NCBI RefSeq assembly: GCF_002865645.1
Contig: NW_020194515.1
Span: 310,001-374,000, forward strand
Reading direction: 5' to 3'
From: Hyaloscypha bicolor E
Lineage: Eukaryota > Ascomycota > Leotiomycetes > Helotiales > Hyaloscyphaceae
Length of the DNA: 64,000 bases
Within the stretch, counting starts at the first letter, position 1. Every line of letters starts with the position of its first letter. The translations under genes were made by a program, and so were the position numbers. Shown here one piece after another: positions 55,458 to 64,000 of the stretch. A model generated the notes under the pieces. The model was not told the origin of the DNA. It made no database searches and was given only the letters and a program-made list of their open reading frames with translations.

Positions 55458-57094
55458 ATGTCGAATGTAGATTGGGAGGGGAATAAGGAGACGTATGAGG
55501 ATCCTGATGAGCAAAGAGTCCTTTTTGCTGCTCTGGATTCGTTCTAGTAAGTGAATATATTTTCACTTTCAGCTTCTTGTGGTGGATCAACTCATCTTTT
55601 GCTTTTCTATCTGTCAGAAAAATCATACTGTTCCTCTGTTAGAGACTGTAACTCTCACAGTATAATATTTGACATACTTTGCTGTTGGAAAACTCGATAA
55701 ACGAGACGTTCTCCTCTCAAGTATCAAGCACGGCAAACATGGCATGTGCAGCCGGAATTCTTCGATATCTTGGGCTACCTTTTACTAATTTCTGCAGCCA
55801 GTATGCAAAAGTTGCTCATTTCAACACTACGCATCTCAGGAGACAGTCATTCTATGCACTGCCAAGAGCACATTTAGAACTCTTGGCTGCTCCGCCTTTC
55901 TCCTACCTCGACACCCTCAACGCTGTGGACGATGCAATCGACAAGAATGCAGAACTATCTCTTGCAATATGGCAAGCTGGGCTTGAATCTTTTGGCATCC
56001 CACAGCAACTTGGTTCTTCCCATCCACCTGTTCCAATTGACTGGCGGGGAAAGGCAACATCTCTTGATCTGGAGAAAGCGAGAAGCACTCTTCGACAATT
56101 TTATCGAGATTGGTCTGAAGAAGGCAATGCGGAACGTGAAACTTGTTACCAGCCTGTGTTGAAAGCACTTAAGGAAGAACGCTCAGCTCGTTCTGGTTCA
56201 AGAATGCGAGTGCTTGTACCGGGTGCTGGACTTGCTCGGTTGGTGTTTGATTTATGCTGTGCCGGTTTTGACACAGAAGGAAACGAGATCAGTTATCATC
56301 AGCTTCTTGCCAGCTCGTACATCCTCAATCACTGTCATTATTCCGGCGCACATACCTTGTTTCCATGGGTTCATTCGTTCTCGAATCACAGAAACCGGGC
56401 CAACCACCTCAATTCGGTCGAAATACCAGATCTGCACCCGAGCACCACATTGGGAAGCGTGGAACTTGCTGGAGAAATGAGCATGAGTGCATCAGACTTC
56501 TTGCTCTTGTATGGAGATAAGGGCCGCAAAGACACTTTTGATGCAGTTGCGACGGTCTTCTTCCTCGGTAAGTAGTGGGCAGAATGCATTTCCTTTATTT
56601 AAGAGTACCTTTTTCTTCATTCCAGAGAGGGCGTTTTATTCGCCCTGGAATAACCAAGACAGAGCAATTGCTTACTTCTGGTTTCCAGACACCGCACCGA
56701 ATATCATACGCTACGTCGAGGCAATCAAGAACTGTTTACGGCCTAGCGGGCTGTTTGTAAACGTGGGGCCGCTGCTGTGGCACTTCGAGAACAATGCTCC
56801 TGGGCAACATGGACGTGAAAAGGACTCAGTTTCTGACCCTGTTTCTGACAATAACAATGGAAAGGGTGAGATGGGAAGTCTGCCTCTGTGCGAATCGAAC
56901 TGACAAATCTCACAGGAATTGCAGATCCAGGAGCAGTAGAGCTGACAGACGACGAAGTGGTGGCGTTGATCGAAAAACTCGGCTTCGATATAGAGAAGAA
57001 GGAGTTTGGAATCACAGCACCCTACATCCAAGATCCCGAAAGCATGCTCCAAAACACTTTCAAAGCTAGTCACTGGGTAGCTAGGAAACGATAA
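55458..57094 (+). CDS. carnosine N-methyltransferase homologue (N2227 family)
   Basis: Four exons: 55458-55546, 55798-56567, 56689-56865 and 56916-57094; 404 residues. Family members (CARNMT1 in animals, YNL092W in yeast) transfer a methyl group from SAM to the histidine of carnosine-like peptides. Evidence: the N-terminal AHFNTTHLRRQSFYALP helix, the SAM loop VPGAGLARLVFDLCCAGF at 170-187, the NEISYHQLLASSYILN motif that follows it, FDAVATVFFLDTAPNIIRY across the third join, LRPSGLFVNVGPLLWHF, and the C-terminal VVALIEKLGFDIEKKE. Fungi seldom contain carnosine, so a protein histidine or another dipeptide may be the true substrate. The first intron is long (251 nt) and may hide a further small exon. 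Convergent with the SDR, with 71 bp between stop codons. Confidence 0.87.
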
Positions 57095-57165
57095 CAACGT
57101 CACCATAGGAGTTAGGCTATGCCATGTATCGGCCGGACCGGATTTGTCCCTCGTACAATACAGGT

Positions 57166-58675
57166 TCAAAGCTTGGCCTGGTCCTCCTTCGTAGCATTTA
57201 CCATAACCCCCCTTGCCCACACCTCACCACCATCAACAGTGATCGTCGCGCCATTGACATGTGAGCTAGCTCTGCTGCTTAAAAACACCACCAAGCCTGC
57301 AATATCTTCCGGTTTTCCAAGCCTCTTGCTTGGATTACTCACTGCCAATTGTTCCTCTCCTCCGGTTAGGCTGATGAGTCCGCTAGCCATCTTGCTAGGG
57401 AACAACCCAGGAGCAATTGCGTTGACTAAAATATGTCTGGGTCCAAGTTCAACCGCAAGGTTTTTCGCGAGATCTGTAACATAAAGCTCGAATTAGTGTC
57501 GCTTAATGCTTATTAGAGATATTGTCTCGCGTGTGGTCCCAAAGGATGCCCCCCCGAGCTGCTCATCAATTTCTTTTTCCTGTGAATGCCTTCCAAGTGT
57601 TGACACATTCCAAGATTTATCCTTCCTCTTCCAAGGCAGATCCAGAAGACCGGTGAAGTAGGAATTCTTGCTGGTAGAAAATAAATAGATGACTTACGAA
57701 TTACAGCTGCTTTTGATGCAGAGTAACCAAATGTTGCGGTCTTCCCTAGACTCCCAATTCCAATCCCCGCAACAGAGGCGGTGATAATAACTCTCGAAGG
57801 ATCCTCAATCGTCCCTTTCTTCTGTAGCAGTGGCGCAAATCTCCAATCTCATCAGCACCATCCTCCCCCTGTCTCACAAATGCCACTCACAGTCTAATAG
57901 TATTAAAGACACTCTTAACATTCAAATCCATCACCTTCCCAAAAGCGGAATCTGGATGAGTATCAAATGCCTCACCCCAGGTAGCACCGGCATTGGCGAA
58001 CAGGATATCAACATGATCCGTCGTCTTCATCACTTCTTCCACCAGGTGTTCCACACCCTCAATATTGGCGCTGTCTGCTGGGATGGAGATTGATTTTGCG
58101 CCAGGGGAGAGGTTGGGGAGGGCATTAAGCTTCAACGAATTAGCAACCTATTTCTTTGGAGGGAAGGGAGCCGGGAGAGAGCCGGCAGCATGTCTCATTC
58201 TCCCAACCAGTGAAAGAGGGAGCTCGGGGCATGGAACAAAGAAATGGGTTGGTTACGGCTGCTACAGCGGAATCGCAGGCGGAGGCTTTGCGGGAAGTTA
58301 TATAGACTTTGGAAGCTCCTGCCTAACCATCGAATCAGTACGGAGTTCTCCTAAATTTTGATAGGGAGCTTAGAAGTTGAGAACCAAGCTCCTAAGGCAA
58401 ATGCGCATGCCAGATCCCATGAACTTTAGGGCTCCGAGCTCTCATAGAAGAAAACAGCAAAATAGTATAAAATAAGCTTACTTGGAGGAATCTGAAGAGT
58501 TGTTAGCTAGTTTCCTGACGAACGGGCAATTGGAATTCTGAAAGCGTTGGAGGAAAATGTACCCAGATGCTGCATGGAGTCCTAGGCCACGAGATCCGCC
58601 TGTCACGACTACGACTTTTCCTTTGAGGGAGAAGATGTTTTGGAAGTCGTGCAGTTCGGTCTCGTATTTAGACAT
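57166..58675 (-). CDS. short-chain dehydrogenase/reductase (classical SDR)
   Basis: Six exons on the minus strand: 58675-58563, 58491-58482 (10 nt), 58322-58257, 58129-57891, 57840-57698 and 57473-57166; 292 residues. The Rossmann nucleotide motif TGGSRGLG is at 25-32, followed by GFLQAGASKVYITSRKA, DILFANAGA (the NAG motif), VIITASVAG with the catalytic Ser, and FGYSASKAAV with Tyr-x3-Lys. After that come NLAVELGPRHILVNAIAPG and a conserved C-terminus (RLGKPEDIAGLVVFLSSRAS). The basic residue after the second strand (TSRKA) favours NADP(H). Close fungal relatives are annotated RhlG-like; the substrate is unknown. The 10-nt exon supplies just GFLQ and is needed for the frame. Introns are 50-224 nt. 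All six joins keep the family sequence continuous. Confidence 0.9.
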
Positions 58676-59169
58676 GATGGACAAATTGACTTCTACGCAA
58701 GGCTGGGATTGAATGAAATGGCGAGAAACAATGTATGAAGTATAGATAGATGTTGAGTCCTTTTTGGGGGGGACAAGATAAGGTATCGAGTGAAGGTAAG
58801 AAAAATAAAGCTGGAGGAAGCTGTTAATCTCCTCACTTCAGGGAGCTGTGTCGGTAAGCAGGCTTCCCTGAGCCGAGGCATGATTGCACTAGCGACTATA
58901 ACCTACCTAGCGGGAGGAGAGAAAAATGGGCCAATTTCGGCCGCCGCTTATGACTGCATTTTAAACGGACGTCTAAATATTTCCGCTTTTCAAAGCCATG
59001 GTTCCACTTAATGGGTGACATTCAACTCAATCTTAACTCAGTCTGTTGCAGTAAGACGTGGCAGTAAACCAGATTTGAGAATCTCATCTATTCATCACAA
59101 ATTCCGCGAAGAGCCGAGAATCATTTAATGAAAGTTTGGACTCTATTCTGTTCTAATGTCTATAATTAT
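58676..59169. other. intergenic, no gene seen
   Basis: 494 bp upstream of the SDR and downstream of the flavin-reductase-fold gene, both minus strand. It includes the SDR promoter. No frame of interest. Confidence 0.5.
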
Positions 59170-60097
59170 TCACTGGCCATCTACTTTTGGCTTGACGAGC
59201 TTCTTTGCTTCCTCATTCTTGACAACGGTTTCTTCCCAATCGGGTCTTGGGATTTCCACGCCTTCAGTTGTTCTTCCATAAGTAATTCCACCCAGTCTGC
59301 TCATGGGTCGCAAAATCTACAAATGGTCAGCATCAAATCCCTTTCAGGAAACAAGGCAAACTTACAGCAGGGTCAATCAAATTCTTCTCCGCATTAACTG
59401 CATCCTCTCTGACCCAGAAATGCGTCCCTTCAATCACAGCAAGTACGCCGGTCTTCTTGCCCGGAGTTGCCTTACTTTCATACTCTTTCGTGAAATCCAA
59501 CTTGCCCTCTACGGAAAAGATGGCTTCCTTGACTCTGCTCGCCTTGACCGTCTTACACTTCTCTGGGGTTAAGCCACTTAAGCTCCATTCAGACTCGCCA
59601 TAAGGCGCATTGATACTCGTCGAGTTTGCCGCTTCTATGAAATGCTCCGAAATGATGTTGATCACACACTCCCCAGACTCCGTCAAGTTCCTCAACGAGT
59701 CTTTCGCATTATCAAAGCCCCCAGCGTATCCGACAGTAAATAACGGCGGATCGTGGTTGATGACCTGAAAGTAGCTGAACGGCGCAAGGTTCGTGGAACT
59801 TCCGTCTGTAGAACGGGTGCTGATGAAGCCAATTGGTCGCGGAATGATACCGGAGATTAATAACTTGTAGTTTGCTACAGCCGGACGTCCTTCCTCGTAA
59901 GGATCAATGGAAATGTGTGGGAGCTTGAGGCTTGCTCCCCCATCGTTCGCTCCGTCTCCGTACTTCCAGTCTGGTTTAATTGTCTGCTTGAGATTCCATT
60001 TGAGCGAGTCGTCCCAGTTTTCCCTGCTGCTTTCGACCTTCTTGAAATCAGGGTGCGGGTTGCGTTGGATGTGCTTCTCGGCGTCTGTTCGAGACAT
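59170..60097 (-). CDS. flavin reductase-like (FMN-binding split-barrel) protein
   Basis: Two exons on the minus strand, 60097-59366 and 59316-59170, with a 49-nt intron (GTAAGT...TAG); 292 residues. It belongs to the DIM6/NTAB-type family whose members bind FMN and reduce or use flavin. Signs: KLLISGIIPRPIGFISTRS, the first strand of the barrel with the FMN phosphate-binding Arg/Ser, NLAPFSYFQVINHDPPLFTVGY, and later SGECVINIISEHFIEAAN, APYGESEWSLSGLTPEKCK and FSVEGKLD. The C-terminal MSRLGGITYGRTTEGVEIPRP, across the exon join, is a conserved end segment. Substrate unknown. I start at the ATG at 60097 (A at -3); the frame is open to an ATG at 60148 that would add 17 residues. Confidence 0.88.
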
Positions 60098-60725
60098 TTT
60101 GGTTGTTGATGTTGGGAAGGTTCGACCGGGATTCCGGAGGCGACACAAGGAATGCGGGAGACTTAACAGTTAGCTTAAGCAAGAGCCAATGGCAAGTTAC
60201 GTACCGAGAATTCAAGACAGTCAACCGGGATGTCAATGGCGGTAAGATTGTTCAAGACCCTTTGGCAAAATTGCAGTATTTTATTTACATGCTATCGGTA
60301 ATCCACTTTTTCGAACCTAACCTTTGTTGTTGTTGGGCAGACGTCATGAAAGGCCGTGGCGCTTCCAGCAGCAGTCACGTGGCAGCCAACCCCGCAGTCT
60401 TATCGATAAGGAGGTGAGGACTGAAGAGCGTCAAAATGAGAGTTGGAAGGATCTGCGTTTGCAGGCAAGGAGGTATTCTTTTGACTTCGATAATTGCAAT
60501 GCAACTGACTGTCTTCTTCTGGTTTTGTCTGATCGTCATTTCATTTCATTTGAATTGGGTCATCAAGAATTCAAAAGGTTATGCACTCTCGGCTCCCATT
60601 TCAACGAACCCCACCAGATTGGTAACACTAATTTAGTAAAAGAATTCATCTCCATTGGAGATTCTGCGTGCATTGGTAACACAAGATTTCTAGGAGGATC
60701 CCACAGAAGCTGCTTAGAAGAAAAG
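60098..60725. other. intergenic between divergent genes, no gene seen
   Basis: Lies between the flavin-reductase-fold gene (minus) and the decayed hydrolase (plus). A frame at 60324-60848 has no recognisable motif. Confidence 0.45.
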
Positions 60726-60733
60726 TATAAAAG
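60726..60733 (+). promoter_or_regulatory. TATA box (TATAAAAG) of the decayed hydrolase gene
   Basis: TATAAAAG lies 45 bp before the ATG at 60778. Sequence and distance fit a fungal core promoter. Confidence 0.6.
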
Positions 60734-60777
60734 GCTCGCTTCTCACGTCAAGACCGGTTATCCATCAGCCCTTCAAA

Positions 60778-61964
60778 ATGGCAGGTGTAAAGACTTACAA
60801 GCCGGGAGACTGGAATTTCCAGTCAAGAGAAAGTATTCCAGACGCTGAAATAGCATACAAATGCTTTGGAGACCCGAAATCACCAGCAATCATCTACCCT
60901 TCCTAGTACTCGGGATGTTTGTCCCCCTCAATTTCGAGGATCTTGGCTAACAGATGTTTCAAAGCCATAGCCGACAATAAATGGCTCATAGCAGAGGACT
61001 AAACTTTGAACTCCCAAGAAATACCTTATAATCATTACCGCTCTGTTCGGAAATGGACAATCGACATCCCCTTCCAACTCCAGCATCAAGCCGTTTCCCA
61101 AAATCACATTCTAGGACAGTGTGAAAGCACAACACACTCTCGTCACAAAAGCACCTAGGTATCAATCATGCTCGAGCGGTATTTGGGTGGTCTATGAACG
61201 CCGGCCAGGCGGCCACTCAATTTTCTGAATTAATGGAAATCGCTGTTCCGTTCTGCGGTTCAGCAATGACTTCTTTGCACAACCAAGTTTACCTTGCAGG
61301 CGTGAACGTCTGCTTTACCTGCTGCCAAGAAATATTCTACGGCAGGCTCATCCAAGGATTGTATTCTCCCTAAGGGAGAGTAATATCGAACCTGGACAGC
61401 AGAAGAGAAAGAAGTTGGCTTGAATTTTTTTGTAGAGTTTATGCTGGCTGGGGATTCAACCAAGCCTTCTACCGGGGGAAGTTGTATGAGAGCTCTCTCG
61501 GATACAAGGATCTCGAGGACTTTATGAAAAACTTTTGAGAGACTTGGGCTTGTCTAGAGGCATGAACAACTCGAAAAGCGCAGAGCGAGAGATTGATGCC
61601 ATATAGATCCTGAAAATTTGTTGGTGATGCTCTATACTTGGCAATCTGGAGATGTTTCACACCAGGACTCTTACAACGAGGACTTCAGAGCTCCCATGCA
61701 GGCCATCAAAGCAAGAACACTCGTTTTATCTGGGAAGACAACTTGTATTTCCCGTCAGTGGGCAGGAAGCGGAAGAAGAAGAAAGCCCGCTGACAGTGGC
61801 TATACAGACCCGAAGATTCCGAAATCGAGGTTGCAAATATGAAAGACGGGATCGTAAAGATGGTGGTCTCCCCTAGCATTTGGGGCCATTGGGCCAGTGG
61901 TCCTGGAGATAGCAAGGAGAATATTAAGTGGCTTAATGAAGGGCTCCAAGAACTTGGATTTTGA
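60778..61964 (+). pseudogene. decayed alpha/beta hydrolase (homoserine O-acetyltransferase-like)
   Basis: The ATG at 60778 opens a frame starting MAGVKTYKPGDWNFQSRESI and containing EIAYKCFGDPKSPAIIYPS, typical of fungal MET2-like alpha/beta hydrolases. It hits TAG at 60904-60906, where the family has Trp (PSWYSG). Further blocks appear in shifting frames: a KPFPKITF-like stretch near 61090; the nucleophile elbow GWSMNAGQ around 61186-61210; VYAGWGFNQAFYRGKLYE at about 61440-61495; NLLVMLYTWQSGDVS from 61617; IKARTLVLSGKTT; and the last block DGIVKMVVSPSIWGHWASGP, which contains the catalytic-His region, ending ELGF-stop at 61962-61964. There are several stops, frameshifts and an insertion near 61750-61800. 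It is not translatable as one protein with plausible introns. Confidence 0.75.
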
Positions 61965-62237
61965 TCTGATGAAAGCTGTGAGGTTGCATCCATGAATTGT
62001 AGGGGTTATCAAGGCCAGTTTTGCTATTGTATGTAAATGTAGAAGTACATCCAGTACTGGACAAGTAGTCCAAACGGTGGCAAATGATATGGCAGGTCTT
62101 GATACTCCAGATCAGAGTGAAGCTGAATTCAAAGGGCGTGGATGATTTTCCACGATGCTGAGTCTACATCACGTGGATGCGACAGGGGTGAGCCCGAGCT
62201 CATCGTTTTACAACTGAAATCCAATCCAACACTCACA

Positions 62238-62748
62238 ATGGCCAACGTCGATGCAGCAATAGTAGAATCATCGGGGAGGCCCATCGAACTCTCGTTCCCT
62301 CTCCCAAAATCACCAGACACCAGAATTTACATTCGACTCACCATCCAGGCGACATCCCTCCTCCTCCTCACAACTGCCATGAATGGCGACACCTCGAGAG
62401 CCGCACCCCTGGGATCATTCGTTTACGCCCTCCCCGATGTAAAATACATTTCCTTTCTATGATTAACAATTTCACAGCTGACAGCATCAACAGAGAATGA
62501 ATCCCGGCCAAACCATCTCGACCCCGCTCTTCACCTACGAATCCTCCATCGAGTTCACCACCCGCCTAGCTAGACTACTTGCACGGAGAACGGGAAAACC
62601 GGTCTATGTGGGAAATTCTATAAGCTTCGCGAGCGCTGGACTGGGCGGTACTGTGGATGAGGAGATGGAAGGATTCAAAAAGGTTGTGGAGGTTGTAATG
62701 GATGAAGTCCGGAAGAGTGAGGTGCAAGAACTTGTTAATGGGAGCTGA
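62238..62748 (+). CDS. proteasome assembly chaperone 4 (PAC4/Poc4-like)
   Basis: Two exons, 62238-62438 and 62494-62748, with a 55-nt intron (GTAAAA...CAG); 151 residues. PAC4-type chaperones pair with PAC3 to guide assembly of the alpha ring of the 20S proteasome. The small beta-sandwich fold is suggested by IRLTIQATSLLLLTTA in the first half, APLGSFVYALPD at the join, TPLFTYESSIEFTTRLARLLARRTGKPVYVGNSI and a C-terminal helix (MEGFKKVVEVVMDEVRKSE). The LGSFVYALPD segment and the TRLARLLARRTGKPVYVG segment are the best-conserved parts in fungal members. The start is the ATG at 62238 (context CACAATGGC); upstream in-frame codons look like leader. Confidence 0.82.
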
Positions 62749-64000
62749 ACGAAAGAAAGACCGATGTCGACCGAAGGCCGTTCCATGGGTGCTATCGTCA
62801 TTCGAAAGTGATGGCTCGAGAGGGATCTCGAAATACCGTTGCTGCTTACTCCGACTCTAATTTGGATGTCAGATTGCTCTAAAATTGTAGCAGACCAACC
62901 CTGGGTAGATTGTTCAGTGTGCTACATGAGCAGCCAGATCCTCCAAAGAAGGTTCGGCAGGGCCATCGATGGGCCATGTCTCAACCGATCTGGAGATCGT
63001 GGAGCACAATGTTTCTTGCTAGGCAAGATCTGGACTTGGCATGAAATCCGGTCTTTTATGATGAAGCCTTGAAGCAAATGAACTGGCCAAATTCGGCCAG
63101 ATCAAAACTCCTCCTAGTGGATTGTCCTACCTTCTGTTCCACGAGGTACCCACCATCGATTTGTTGAACTTACGATTGAGGCTGCCAGGTCTATCGCTAA
63201 ATTCGTCGTTGGATCCATTACCCATTCAGCTGGACGGTGCTCAGAGCAAACACCTGTTTGATGGGGCAGCTTCTAACAATTCCATCCGCGGCCGAGGAAG
63301 ATCGTCTGGTCTTCCACGACCTCCAAATCATGCTCAACCACTTCAGCACAGCATATGCTCAAACCATTGTTCGTCTCGAGAAGCATGTTCCAGCTGATCC
63401 CATTTGTTATTTTGGGACCGGATAGACAATGAGGTGGCACAAATTGGTGGTGTGACCCATTTGGTGGCAATCCCCCTTTCATAATAGGAAGTGAAACTAG
63501 ACACCTAGGATGCACCCTTATTCAACAAGAAGTAGAGTTTTGGGACTCCTGGCGGGAAGACGTGTGGAAAGTAAAGGCACAGCCAGCTGGAGATCTTAAA
63601 TAGGTTCTCGTGAAGGAATACTTCGTAACGCATATTTGGACACAATAGTCTTTCCGGTTCATGTGCCTCTCTGTTGTGAGCAATTACGATCATCCACTTG
63701 ATGCCAAATTTGGAACACATTATAGCGAGAGCATAATTGCCTTGGCTACTTTCAACTCAGTCGAATGTATCCGTGCTGCCTGACTCTATCAAAGACTTGG
63801 AGATGCTCCAATATCTAATTTTCTTCAATATGACTAGATGAAAGTAATAACATATCAGGCCCGAAGTCACTCAAAAATTAGATGGAGATAAATCGGAAAA
63901 TTTAAGTTCATTATAATTCTAATTAATTTAGGATTATATTATTGAGTGTTCAGAATCGTACGGGCAGATTACTTACTACCTTTAAACTGCTCTCATCTGC
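62749..64000. other. unassigned region with coding-like fragments, AT-rich end
   Basis: A plus-strand frame at 63237-63425 contains AEEDRLVFHDLQIMLNHF, which reads like protein, but it has no recognisable family and no convincing start or partner exon. Neighbouring frames (62839-63072, 63122-63397) are similar fragments. Together they may be a decayed gene. The last 200 bases are AT-rich with no feature. Confidence 0.35.

Noticed and set aside
18520..62748. A secondary-metabolite gene cluster around the Zn2Cys6 regulator, SDR and flavin-reductase genes
   Set aside because: There is no synthase, synthetase, terpene cyclase or P450 in the window, and the genes between them are single-copy housekeeping genes.
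1..64000. tRNA, 5S rRNA and CRISPR arrays
   Set aside because: I looked for B-box (GGTTCGANNCC) words on both strands, for 5S-like blocks and for evenly spaced direct repeats with unique spacers; nothing qualified. The 49-bp array has no spacers.

Overview
The window is nuclear DNA of a filamentous ascomycete (Pezizomycotina). The evidence is short introns of mostly 45-90 nt with GTAWGT-type donors and CTRAY branch points, A-rich contexts before ATG codons, fungal-specific families (Zn2Cys6 regulator, 2EXR and DUF7730-like proteins, DUF4045-gelsolin protein, APP1) and orthologues of yeast housekeeping genes. The overall look fits Leotiomycetes; that placement is inference. I found no tRNA, rRNA or CRISPR.

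Layout. 1-4.5 kb: the C-terminus of an unknown protein, a small methyltransferase and a large C2H2 regulator. 4.5-11 kb: a GC-rich stretch without convincing genes but with minisatellite-like sequence. 11-21 kb: an AhpD-like/CMD protein diverging from the ERAD ubiquitin ligase HRD1, a small DUF7730-like protein and a glycogenin. 21-30 kb: a decay zone holding a broken NFX1-type helicase, a frameshifted 2EXR gene and a second 2EXR gene split by a 543-bp hAT-type MITE with a perfect 8-bp target duplication; one healthy gene, an M24 prolidase, lies inside it. 30-46 kb: DRS1 (ribosome biogenesis), a GNAT protein with a long Gln-rich N-terminus, the ARL2 GTPase, a 1585-residue DUF4045/gelsolin protein and a Zn2Cys6 regulator. 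46-49 kb: a broken single-pass membrane protein gene. 49-60 kb: APP1 phosphatidate phosphatase, poly(A) polymerase, a carnosine N-methyltransferase homologue, an SDR and a flavin-reductase-fold protein. 60-64 kb: a decayed alpha/beta hydrolase behind an intact TATA box, a PAC4-type proteasome chaperone, and an AT-rich end.

The genes do not form a biosynthetic cluster. Most are single-copy housekeeping genes: protein quality control (HRD1, PAC4), RNA (DRS1, poly(A) polymerase), cytoskeleton and membrane (ARL2, gelsolin protein, APP1) and glycogen (glycogenin). Several pairs are divergent and may share promoters: CMD/HRD1, DUF7730-like/glycogenin, GNAT/ARL2 and poly(A) polymerase/carnosine methyltransferase. 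Exon structures were built by hand from splice sites and reading frame. They close without internal stops and give recognisable family motifs across the joins, but transcript data would be needed to confirm them.

The most notable observations are the MITE that split a 2EXR gene and supplies a replacement in-frame ATG, the repeated nonsense codons of the CpA-to-TpA type expected from RIP, a 10-nt microexon, a GC-AG intron, and a 49-bp tandem repeat downstream of the GNAT gene.
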